Assembly (NCBI GenBank): GCA_017859785.1
Contig: JAFMMJ010000011.1
Location: 1-43,319, forward strand
From: Ilumatobacteraceae bacterium
GTDB taxonomy: Bacteria; Actinomycetota; Acidimicrobiia; Acidimicrobiales; Ilumatobacteraceae
DNA length: 43,319 nucleotides
Direction of reading: 5' to 3'
Below, in pieces: positions 8,260-17,171 of the stretch. The position numbers and the translations under genes are program-made. Within the stretch, counting starts at the first letter, position 1; the number at the start of each line of letters is the position of its first letter. The notes under the pieces are model-generated. The model ran no database searches. It was not told the origin of the DNA and saw nothing but the letters and a program-made list of their open reading frames with translations.

Positions 8260-8967
8260 TCAGGCTGCTGCGAGGCGGGCGATGATGCGCGCCGACTCGA
8301 CCGGATCCTCGATGTACGGATAGTGATCGCGATCGAGTTCGATCACCTCATCGCAGCGCGCAGCCATGATCCGCTGGTGCTCGGGGTGCACGGTGCGATC
8401 GCGTTGGCAGAGCACGTACGTCGACGGTGTCGACTCGCGAGGGCTGCCGACGACCGCTTGGGTCATCGCGGCGTTCGGCTGCGGTGAGTGACGCGCCGCG
8501 AGCGCCTCCCGCTCGGACTCACTCAGCGTGGGGTAGAAGAGCGGTCCGATGAGTTCGGGATCGAGCGTGCTCGTTCCGTCCTCCGCCGGTCGGATTGCGT
8601 CGGCGAGCTCCACCCGGTGACGGGGCGCGGCACGAAGGAAGCCGTTGACGCTCTCTCCGTCGTCGAGTGCGAAAGCGGCGATGTAGAGGAGATGGGAGAC
8701 GGGGGTGAGCGCTGCGGCTTCGGTAATCACTGCTCCGCCATAGGAGTGCCCGACAAGCACGGTGTCGGGTCCGATTACGGCGGCCGCGTCAGCGGCTGCC
8801 CGCGCGTCGCCCGCTAGATCGCCGAGTGGCAGGGGAGAGTCACCATGGCCAGGGAGGTCGATCGAGTGCGATACGACACCGAGTCGTTCGAGCTCGGTCT
8901 GGAGCCCCGCCCAGCACCATGCTCCGCTCCAAGCGCCATGAACCAGCAATACGGGACGGTGCGGCAT
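8260..8967 (-). CDS. Alpha/beta hydrolase, methyl-esterase-like
   Basis: 235-aa soluble alpha/beta hydrolase. HGAWSGAWCW at 10-19 is the oxyanion region, GHSYGG gives nucleophile Ser75, and Asp190 (CQRDRTV) and His215 (DRDHYPYIEDP) complete the triad. The compact size and the HGAW...DH(S/Y)P pattern are those of the plant salicylate-methyl-esterase/pyrethroid-hydrolase-like branch found in many actinobacteria. The substrate is unknown. It is followed by the thioesterase gene with a 2-nt gap and preceded by a small membrane protein gene 45 nt upstream. The hexamer CACGAT, 6 nt before the ATG, may be a weak -10 box of its own. Confidence 0.85.
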   Translation of the reverse strand: MPHRPVLLVHGAWSGAWCWAGLQTELERLGVVSHSIDLPGHGDSPLPLGDLAGDARAAADAAAVIGPDTVLVGHSYGGAVITEAAALTPVSHLLYIAAFALDDGESVNGFLRAAPRHRVELADAIRPAEDGTSTLDPELIGPLFYPTLSESEREALAARHSPQPNAAMTQAVVGSPRESTPSTYVLCQRDRTVHPEHQRIMAARCDEVIELDRDHYPYIEDPVESARIIARLAAA

Positions 8968-9012
8968 TCGCCGATCGTGGCACGTTCGTCCTCTGCTGGA
9001 CGAGATGTTGGA

Positions 9013-9267
9013 TCAGTCGCGACGCGTGCGAAGCAGCGAGCCGGTGAAGCCGACAACGATGACGGTGAGCACGAGCACGCCCCGGCCGACGGCTCCAAGT
9101 GAGTCGTGGGTGACCATCGCGGCCGCGGCGGCCGTGGCGCTCATCGTGACGCCGAGGCGAATCGTGGCAGACCAGTCAACGTTCGGATCGGACGCGTCAC
9201 CGGTGGCTAGGCGATCGCCAGTGCCACGTCCGGCGATGAGGGTCATGTCGGTCACAGGAGTGTTCAT
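9013..9267 (-). CDS. Small membrane protein of unknown function
   Basis: 84-aa frame that I do not recognise. It has a polar N-terminal third, then two hydrophobic stretches at about 34-52 and 60-79, ending in a positive tail (LLRTRRD). This looks like a two-helix membrane hairpin with a cytoplasmic C-terminus. Codon usage resembles its neighbours and it is co-oriented with the hydrolase-thioesterase pair downstream. There is no strong ribosome-binding site or -10 box at the ATG, so the start and even the gene are moderately uncertain. Confidence 0.5.
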   Translation of the reverse strand: MNTPVTDMTLIAGRGTGDRLATGDASDPNVDWSATIRLGVTMSATAAAAAMVTHDSLGAVGRGVLVLTVIVVGFTGSLLRTRRD

Positions 9268-9400
9268 ATCCGTCCAGATCGCCCCGTGTGCTGGGAATCA
9301 CGATTCTCAATCAGATCGCCGATGAAACGTCACACGTCCGTAGCGTGCGTCACTATCCCGAAATCGGGGGCGGCTCGATCGCGGGGCTAGCGTCTCGCCG
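9268..9400. other. Longest intergenic region (divergent, 133 bp)
   Basis: Non-coding divergent region. It holds a 12-bp palindrome GAATC-AC-GATTC at 9295-9306, a 10-bp match ACTATCCCGA (9352-9361) to the left half of the suf operator, and the -10 box of the MFS gene. No RNA gene is apparent. Confidence 0.5.
9388..9393 (+). promoter_or_regulatory. -10 box TAGCGT of the MFS gene
   Basis: TAGCGT is 7 nt before the GTG at 9401 and supports that start. Confidence 0.5.
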
Positions 9401-10666
9401 GTGTCGACAGCGCTGACCGTGCTCCGTCAGCGCCCGGTTCGCCGCTACCTCGGTTCAACCGCGCTCGCCGCGACCGGGATCAACCTGTTGATCACCGTCC
9501 TCTTCAAGCAGGTTTACGACCTGACCGGCAACCCCTTCGACATCGGGTTGATCGGTCTCGCGCAGTTCGTTCCCGGCCTCCTTCTCGCGCTTCCGAGCGG
9601 CTACATCGCCGATCGATTCGATCGACGTCGGGTTGCTGGAACCTTCCTCGGCGGCCGACTCATCTGCGCCGCCGGACTGGTGGTCTTCAGCCTCGGTGAC
9701 GGCGATCGCGTGTGGCTGCTCTTCCTGATCGCTGTCGGCATCGGCACGGCTGACGCGATGATCGGGCCGAGTCGCCGGGCGGTGTTGCCCCTCATGGTTC
9801 CGGCGAGCGACGTGCCACGCGTGGTCGCCCTCTGGACCGCCACGTTCACCGGGACGTCGATCATCGGGCCGGCCCTCGGAGGACTGCTCTACAGCATCGA
9901 TCCGTGGGTGGCCTACGCCGTCGCGACACTCCTCACGGCCGCATCGATCCCCTTGATTCTCGCGGTCCAGTACCGTCCCGGCGCCGCCGCGGTCGCGACC
10001 GATCGCTCCGACCCCTCCCAGCGACCGAGTCTGAAGCTCGCTCTTGAGGGCCTGTCGTTCATTCGCCGTACTCCAGTGGTGCTTGGTGCCATCAGCCTCG
10101 ATCTCTTCGCCGTGCTGTTCGGCGGTGCGGTCGCTCTCATTCCGATCGTCGCGGCGGAGCGACTCGGCGTCGGTGACATCGCCTATGGATGGCTACGAGC
10201 CGCGCCAGGTGTCGGAGCGGCGACCATGGCGGTCGTCCTCGCCGTCGCGCCAGTCCGACGACGGGTCGGCCCGACCCTTCTGGTGTCGGTTGCGGTCTTT
10301 GGACTCGGCACCATCGTCTTCGGACTCACCACGAGTTACGTGGTCGCGTTCCTCGCCCTCGTCGTGCTGTCGGCCGCCGACATGGTGTCGATGTTCATCC
10401 GCGGCTCGCTAGTGCCCCTTGTCACCCCGCCCGAGCAACTCGGACGGGTCTCCGCCGTGGAAGGGGTCTTCATTGGCGCCTCGAACGAACTTGGAGCCTT
10501 CGAGAGCGGCGTCGCCGCCCGCTACCTCGGGGTTCCTTGGGCGATCGCCGGTGGGGGAATCGCGACCGTGGTGATCGCCGGTTCGTTCGCGCTGCTGTTC
10601 CCGTCGATTCGTCGGATCGACACCTTCGAGGAACTGGATCCGAGCCCTAGCCCATCAGACGGCTGA
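9401..10666 (+). CDS. MFS transporter, EntS-like
   Basis: 421-aa major facilitator superfamily protein with about twelve hydrophobic segments. The first half carries the MFS loop 2-3 signature (SGYIADRFDRRRVAG, residues 66-80). The overall pattern (R-R-Y-L start, FKQVYDLTGNPFDIGLIGLAQFVPGLL) matches the EntS/enterobactin-exporter-like branch, which typically exports siderophores or drugs. No siderophore genes adjoin it, so the cargo is unknown. It starts with GTG after a leaderless-type -10 box. Its 3' end overlaps the convergent disulfide reductase gene by 20 bp. Confidence 0.88.
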   Translation: MSTALTVLRQRPVRRYLGSTALAATGINLLITVLFKQVYDLTGNPFDIGLIGLAQFVPGLLLALPSGYIADRFDRRRVAGTFLGGRLICAAGLVVFSLGDGDRVWLLFLIAVGIGTADAMIGPSRRAVLPLMVPASDVPRVVALWTATFTGTSIIGPALGGLLYSIDPWVAYAVATLLTAASIPLILAVQYRPGAAAVATDRSDPSQRPSLKLALEGLSFIRRTPVVLGAISLDLFAVLFGGAVALIPIVAAERLGVGDIAYGWLRAAPGVGAATMAVVLAVAPVRRRVGPTLLVSVAVFGLGTIVFGLTTSYVVAFLALVVLSAADMVSMFIRGSLVPLVTPPEQLGRVSAVEGVFIGASNELGAFESGVAARYLGVPWAIAGGGIATVVIAGSFALLFPSIRRIDTFEELDPSPSPSDG

Positions 10667-12071
10667 GCTTCGCCACCCGACGAAGACGTCGGATTCGACG
10701 GAACACGTGCTCGGCGACCATCTGGGAGATACCGGTCGACATCGTCGGATAGACGCGAACGATCTCGCCGAGTTCGCGGATCGACATCGCGAAACGCACC
10801 GCCAGAGCCAACTCCTGGATCATCTCGCCGGCCTCAGGGGCGAGGATGTGACCTCCCACGACCTTCCCTCGGGCGGTGACGACCATCACCATGCCCTCAG
10901 GAGTCGAGTCGATTCGGGCGCGATCGGTGTCGGCGAGGTCGAAGCGGGTGACCCTCACTCGTCGCTCGCCGAAACGCTCCCGAGCCTCGGTGGCGGTCAT
11001 GCCGACGTGGGCCAACTGCGGATCGGTGAAGGTCACCCAGGGCACGAGGGTCGCGGCGGCGCCTCGGCCGGGGAGGAACATGTCGCGCACCGCCATGACG
11101 GCGTCGTGCGCCGCCGAGTGGGTAAATAGCGACCGGCCGGCGGCCGCGTCTCCGACGGCGTAGATCGACGAGACGATCGTGCGTGAGCGCGCGTCGACGG
11201 AGATGCCGTCGGGTCCCGCGGCGATTCCCAGCCGGTCGAGGCCGAGGGATTCAACGTTGGCGGTCCTCCCCGTGGCGAGCAGCACCGCCGCCGCACGAGA
11301 CTCACCGTCCGCGGTCTCCACCACGACGTCACCGCCCTCGGATCGCACACCGGTCACCGCGGTGCTGAGGCGGACATCGACCCCTTCGGCCCGAAGCACC
11401 TCGGCGACGCGTGCCGTGAGTTCCGGTTCGTCACGGGAGAGCAGTCGGTCGAGGGCCTCGAAGAGCGTCACGTCAACACCAAGCCGGTTGAGGGCTTGGG
11501 CGCTCTCGACCGCGAACGGCCCACCTCCGATGACGGCAAGCGACGTCGGCGGGGCATCGAGGGCGAAGAGCGTTTCGTTGGTCAGGTAGTCGACTTCGGC
11601 GAGCCCAGAGATGTGTGGAATACGGGCGCGCGACCCGGTGCAGATGAGGATGTTCCGAGTGTCGAGGTCGGTCGTCCCCTCGTCGAGGTCAACCCTCACC
11701 CGTCGGGCTCCGGTCACCGACGCCGTTCCGTTGTAGAGGTCAACACCCCAATCGGCCAGCCGTTCCGGGGAGTCATCACCCGAAGCGATCACCCCCTGCA
11801 CATCGCGGATCCGTCGCCAGACCGAGGGGAGGTCGACGGTGACCTCGCCCGTGCGCACACCGAAGTCGACCGCGCGTCGCGCCTCATGGGCTGAGCGGGC
11901 CGATCGGGCGAGCGACTTCGATGGCACGCAGCCGCTCCACAGGCAGTCGCCACCGACCCGGTCGCGCTCCACCGCCGCCACACGAAGCCCGAGTTCCGCC
12001 GAGGCGAATCTCGCCGCCGTCAGCCCGGCCGATCCGAGCCCGATGATTACGAGGTCGTAGGGGCGCGGCAC
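10647..12071 (-). CDS. FAD-dependent disulfide oxidoreductase (mercuric-reductase-like)
   Basis: 474-aa class I pyridine-nucleotide disulfide oxidoreductase. The N-terminal FAD site is GLGSAG at 11-16, the redox pair is Cys43/Cys48 in GGDCLWSGCVPSK, the NAD(P)H site is VIGGGPFAVESA, and ATGRTAN and the GDAAAG motif (second FAD contact) follow. At the C-terminus the catalytic His-Glu pair of lipoamide dehydrogenase (HPTxxE) is replaced by YPTMSTG, so it is probably not a true lipoamide dehydrogenase. The vicinal C-terminal cysteines of mercuric reductase are absent too. This pattern is common in a broad family of unknown substrate. The frame is open to 12161, but a TACCGT box 6 nt before GTG 12071 fixes that start. 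Confidence 0.85.
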   Translation of the reverse strand: MPRPYDLVIIGLGSAGLTAARFASAELGLRVAAVERDRVGGDCLWSGCVPSKSLARSARSAHEARRAVDFGVRTGEVTVDLPSVWRRIRDVQGVIASGDDSPERLADWGVDLYNGTASVTGARRVRVDLDEGTTDLDTRNILICTGSRARIPHISGLAEVDYLTNETLFALDAPPTSLAVIGGGPFAVESAQALNRLGVDVTLFEALDRLLSRDEPELTARVAEVLRAEGVDVRLSTAVTGVRSEGGDVVVETADGESRAAAVLLATGRTANVESLGLDRLGIAAGPDGISVDARSRTIVSSIYAVGDAAAGRSLFTHSAAHDAVMAVRDMFLPGRGAAATLVPWVTFTDPQLAHVGMTATEARERFGERRVRVTRFDLADTDRARIDSTPEGMVMVVTARGKVVGGHILAPEAGEMIQELALAVRFAMSIRELGEIVRVYPTMSTGISQMVAEHVFRRIRRLRRVAKLSRLMG

Positions 12072-12077
12072 ACGACC

Positions 12078-12083
12078 ACGGTA
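12078..12083 (-). promoter_or_regulatory. -10 box TACCGT of the disulfide reductase gene
   Basis: TACCGT on the minus strand lies 6 nt before GTG 12071. It decides this start over codons up to 30 residues further upstream. Confidence 0.55.
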
Positions 12084-12184
12084 CCCGTCGAGCGTTCCCT
12101 CGCCGATGCCCGATGTGACAAGCGCGACGATGGTCGCGACCTCGGTGACACGGTGCGGCACCGCGCGTGCTGTTCAATGGGCGT

Positions 12185-13072
12185 GTGCCGTCGTCTTTCC
12201 GATCGCTGGTGGTGTCTGTCCTCGCCACGATCGCTCCCCTCGCTCTCGTCGCCTGCTCGACGACGACCGCGTCAACTGGCGCGCCGACAGCTTTCGCGGG
12301 CACGGTGGCGGGTGTCGGCGAGATGCCCGGCGACATCGGTCTTCCTGTCGATCGCGATGCTCCGTTAGCGGATCCGGCGCCCGAGGAGACCGCTCCTGTG
12401 GCGACCGAGCCCGAACCGGAGCCGATGGTGCTCGACAGCGACGGGATCCGTCCGGGTGATCTCGGTCTCGCCACGTTCGGCGAGATGGTGGACGGCAATC
12501 GCGTCATCGTCATCGGGGACTCGATCATGGCGTCGACGGCGGAGCGTTACGGCGGCGATATGTGCAACCGGCTCAACGAGGCCGGTTGGGACGTCGAGGT
12601 CGACGCGGAACCGGGACGCTTCATCGACTTCGCCCATCGGGTGCTCAACCGTCGACTCCCGCCGAGCGATGGTGCCGATTGGGACGCGGCCGTCATCTTC
12701 TTCGGGAGCAACTTTCGGGGCGACTACCTCAACTTCGAAGATCAGATGCTGGAGTTGATCGAGCGGCTCGCGCCACGCCCCGTGCTGGTATTGACCGTGA
12801 GCGAGTTCACCGAGACGCGGACTGTGGTGAACGACATCATCCGCTCGATCGCGGATGGCGACCCAAACGTCTATCTCCTCGACTGGGCCGACATGACCGA
12901 CGCCGAGCCGCGGCTCGTGGGCGGCGACGGCATTCACCTCACTGGGGCCGGCCGGACGAGGATCGTGGCTGAGGTCGCCCTCGCTCTCGGCGAGGCGCCA
13001 GGACGGCTCGAAGGGGAGTGCCTCCCAACGGCTTTCACCGACGACGTCTTGCCGACGATCGTCACTGAGTGA
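12185..13072 (+). CDS. Secreted SGNH-hydrolase-like lipoprotein
   Basis: Exported lipoprotein with a GDSL/SGNH esterase-type domain, about 295 aa. The N-terminus is a signal peptide (basic start, VVSVLATIAPLAL) ending in the lipobox LVAC. It is followed by a low-complexity acidic/proline linker (PEEPAPEET-like). The domain shows block I as VIGDSIMAS, block III as FFGSNF (Gly and Asn of SGNH) and block V as GDGIHLTGAG (Asp and His). Ser in GDS and His in GIH are the presumed catalytic residues. The substrate is unknown; relatives act as acyl-esterases or acetyl-transferase-associated domains on cell-surface polymers. Start uncertain: GTG 12167 is in frame six codons upstream. Confidence 0.8.
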   Translation: MPSSFRSLVVSVLATIAPLALVACSTTTASTGAPTAFAGTVAGVGEMPGDIGLPVDRDAPLADPAPEETAPVATEPEPEPMVLDSDGIRPGDLGLATFGEMVDGNRVIVIGDSIMASTAERYGGDMCNRLNEAGWDVEVDAEPGRFIDFAHRVLNRRLPPSDGADWDAAVIFFGSNFRGDYLNFEDQMLELIERLAPRPVLVLTVSEFTETRTVVNDIIRSIADGDPNVYLLDWADMTDAEPRLVGGDGIHLTGAGRTRIVAEVALALGEAPGRLEGECLPTAFTDDVLPTIVTE

Positions 13073-13092
13073 CCGCTCTGCTCGGGCGCTCG

Positions 13093-13098
13093 TAGCCT
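13093..13098 (+). promoter_or_regulatory. -10 box TAGCCT of the ABC-F gene
   Basis: TAGCCT lies 6 nt before GTG 13105 and supports that start. Confidence 0.5.
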
Positions 13099-13104
13099 GC
13101 CGGG

Positions 13105-14721
13105 GTGCTCCAGGCCCAGTCGCTCACGGTCGAGGTCGGAGGGCGCACCGTCGTCGAGTCAGCCGACTTCACGGTGATGGCTCGCGACAAAGTGGGCATC
13201 GTTGGCCGCAACGGGGCGGGCAAGACCTCGCTGTTCCGGGTGCTCGGTGGTGAGGAGGATCCGACGTCGGGTCGGGTGGTTCGTCGAGGGGCCTTCGGAT
13301 ACCTGCCGCAGGATCCTCGGATCGCTGGAGTCCATGACTCTCGACGGGCGATCTCGCACGTGCTGTCGGGTCGGTCGATCGACGAGCAGCTCGAGCGGAT
13401 CGAGAAACTCCGCATCGCCATGGAGGAGTCCCCATCGGAGGACGCGGTTCGCCGCTTCTCTCGGGCCGAGGAGCTGTTCGCCTCGTCGGGTGGCTACGCG
13501 GCCGAAGGCGAGGCTCGGTCGATCGCCGCTGGGCTTGGTGTGCCCGACGCGAGACTCGAGTTGCCGATAGGTGTGCTGTCGGGAGGTGAGCGGCGCCGGG
13601 TCGAACTCGCCCGAATCCTTTTCGCCGGGTCGGAGGTGCTCTGTCTCGACGAACCGACCAACCACCTCGACATCGACGCCAAGGAATGGCTCCTCGGCTT
13701 CCTCCGCGGCTTCCGGGGAGCGTTGCTGGTGATCAGCCACGACCTTGAATTGCTCGACGAGGCCATTACCCGCGTGCTGCACCTCGACCGTCCAGGTGAG
13801 GCCGACACCGGACGAATCGTCGAGTATCGGGGCACCTACTCGCAATACGTCGCGGCCCGAGCGGAGGACGAGCGACGCCGTGCCCGAACCGCCGCCCAGC
13901 AGGAGCGCGAGATCGCGCGCATGCAACGCGTGGTGGATCGTTTCGGTGCCAAGGCAACCAAGGCCGCTATGGCGCACAACATGGAGCGCCGAATTGCCCG
14001 CCTCGAGTCGGAGCGGGTGCACGTTTCCGATCGGGATCGGACTCTGCGGGTTCGCTTCCCCGATCCGCCGTCGAGCGGAGTTACCTCGCTCACGGTGTCC
14101 GGCCTCTGCAAGGGATACGGCGGCCCGAAAGTCTTCGAGGACGTTGGCTTCGACATCGGGCGCGGCGAGCGACTCCTCGTGCTCGGCCTGAACGGCGCGG
14201 GTAAGACGAGCCTGCTGCGCATCCTTGCTGGCGAGACCGACGCCGACCTTGGCGAGGTGTGTTGGGGGCACAACGTGGTGCCGGGCTACTACGCGCAGGA
14301 GCACGACAACCTCGACGTCGACGCTTCGCTGCTCGACAACATGCGTCAGGCGCTCACCGTCGGCACGAGGCTCACCGACACCGAGTTGCGAGGGCTCCTC
14401 GGGATGTTCGGCCTGTCGGGGGACAAGGTGTTGCAGCGAGCCGGCACTCTGTCGGGCGGCGAGAAGACGAAACTCGCCCTCGCGATGTTGATGTCAGGCC
14501 GCAACAACTTGTTGCTTCTCGACGAGCCGACCAACAACCTCGATCCGGCGTCCCGTTCAGCGGTTGCCGAGGCCCTCGAGCCGTGGCCGGGAACGGTGAT
14601 TTTGGTCAGCCACGACACCGAGTTCGTCGAGCGGCTCCAGCCGACCAAGGTGCTGCTGCTGCCCGACGGGCAGGTCGACTACTTCTCGCAGGAGTGGCTC
14701 GAGCTGGTCGCCCTCGCCTGA
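13105..14721 (+). CDS. ABC-F family ATPase (ribosome-associated)
   Basis: Soluble 538-aa protein with two ABC domains in tandem and no membrane segments, the mark of ABC-F translation factors that bind the ribosomal E site (EttA/Uup/YbiT type) or protect against antibiotics. NBD1 has Walker A GRNGAGKTS (34-42), signature LSGGERRRVELAR and Walker B VLCLDEPTNHLD. NBD2 has GLNGAGKTSLLR, LSGGEKTKLALA and LLLLDEPTNNLD. Between them (about 245-320) lies the charged helical P-site-tRNA-interaction linker, rich in Arg/Glu. Both Walker B glutamates are intact. The exact subgroup cannot be set by eye. Monocistronic, GTG start after a -10 box. Confidence 0.92.
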   Translation: MLQAQSLTVEVGGRTVVESADFTVMARDKVGIVGRNGAGKTSLFRVLGGEEDPTSGRVVRRGAFGYLPQDPRIAGVHDSRRAISHVLSGRSIDEQLERIEKLRIAMEESPSEDAVRRFSRAEELFASSGGYAAEGEARSIAAGLGVPDARLELPIGVLSGGERRRVELARILFAGSEVLCLDEPTNHLDIDAKEWLLGFLRGFRGALLVISHDLELLDEAITRVLHLDRPGEADTGRIVEYRGTYSQYVAARAEDERRRARTAAQQEREIARMQRVVDRFGAKATKAAMAHNMERRIARLESERVHVSDRDRTLRVRFPDPPSSGVTSLTVSGLCKGYGGPKVFEDVGFDIGRGERLLVLGLNGAGKTSLLRILAGETDADLGEVCWGHNVVPGYYAQEHDNLDVDASLLDNMRQALTVGTRLTDTELRGLLGMFGLSGDKVLQRAGTLSGGEKTKLALAMLMSGRNNLLLLDEPTNNLDPASRSAVAEALEPWPGTVILVSHDTEFVERLQPTKVLLLPDGQVDYFSQEWLELVALA

Positions 14722-14725
14722 GGGC

Positions 14726-16387
<1,662 letters not shown>

Positions 16388-16393
16388 GTCCCA

Positions 16394-16399
16394 ACCCTA
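16394..16399 (-). promoter_or_regulatory. -10 box TAGGGT of the fumarase gene
   Basis: TAGGGT on the minus strand is 6 nt before the ATG at 16387, so fumarase can be transcribed independently of the upstream permease gene. Confidence 0.5.
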
Positions 16400-16445
16400 T
16401 GTCGATCGATCTGGGTTGGCCGGTGCGCGCCTCGGGCGGGTCGTC

Positions 16446-17171
16446 TCAGAGTGCTTCGAGGAGCAGCGCTGTCGAGGAGACGGTGCACAGAGCGAGCACG
16501 GCGACCCTCACTCGGGCCTCTGGGAGGCGGGCGATCACGGGGCCGGAGAGCACGAGGCCCGCCATGACCGCCGGTAGTAGGAGCAGGCTCAGCTCGATCT
16601 GGCGGCCTCCGACTTCGCCGGCGATCGTGAGCGCGAGAATTGAGAGCGTTGAGCCGAACCCGAAGTAGACGGCGAGGGTGGCGCGCATCACCCGGGCGGT
16701 CTCGTGCTGGTAGGTCAGGGCCATCGGTGGTCCGCCCACCCCGGCGGCGGTTCCAAAGATGCCGGAGAACACGCCTGCGATGCGGAGGTTGCGCGGGGTG
16801 GTTCGGAATCGGAAGTCGGTGAGCGACACCGCGACTGCGGTCAGCACCGACACACCGACGATGACGGCGATCGCCCGAGGGCCGGTCATGGCGACGACAG
16901 CAGCTCCGAGCGCGATCCCAGGTACCCGTCCGATGAACGCGTTGCGAACGTCGACCCAGTTGACAGCGTCCCAATCGCGAACCGCCACGCCGACCGACAG
17001 TGGCAGCACCGAGATCATGATCGTCGCGGGGAGGAACGCCGGGTCAGCGAGACCGAGCACCGGCGCGGCGAGCATGCCCATCCCAATCCCGATCGTCGCC
17101 TGCACCGATGACCCGATGGCCACGGTGATGAGGCAGGCGACGACGACCCACCAGTCGAGTCCGAGGATCAT
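16446..17171 (-). CDS. TauE/SafE family permease
   Basis: 241-aa membrane protein of the TauE/SafE (DUF81) family, associated with export or import of sulfur-containing organic anions or sulfite. It shows seven to eight hydrophobic segments in two homologous halves. The first opens with the glycine-rich SSVQATIGIGMGMLAAPVLGL and the second with GVFSGIFGTAAGVGGPPMAL, the repeated motif of the family. The start codon overlaps the HrpB stop by 4 bp (ATGA), so it is translationally coupled to a helicase gene with no obvious functional link. The substrate cannot be determined. Confidence 0.85.
   Translation of the reverse strand: MILGLDWWVVVACLITVAIGSSVQATIGIGMGMLAAPVLGLADPAFLPATIMISVLPLSVGVAVRDWDAVNWVDVRNAFIGRVPGIALGAAVVAMTGPRAIAVIVGVSVLTAVAVSLTDFRFRTTPRNLRIAGVFSGIFGTAAGVGGPPMALTYQHETARVMRATLAVYFGFGSTLSILALTIAGEVGGRQIELSLLLLPAVMAGLVLSGPVIARLPEARVRVAVLALCTVSSTALLLEAL

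Noticed and set aside
10647-12071. Dihydrolipoamide dehydrogenase call
   Set aside because: The C-terminal catalytic His-Glu pair is missing and no 2-oxoacid dehydrogenase genes adjoin it.
13159-14304. 381-aa minus-strand open frame opposite the ABC-F gene
   Set aside because: Antisense shadow; the plus strand has complete Walker and signature motifs.
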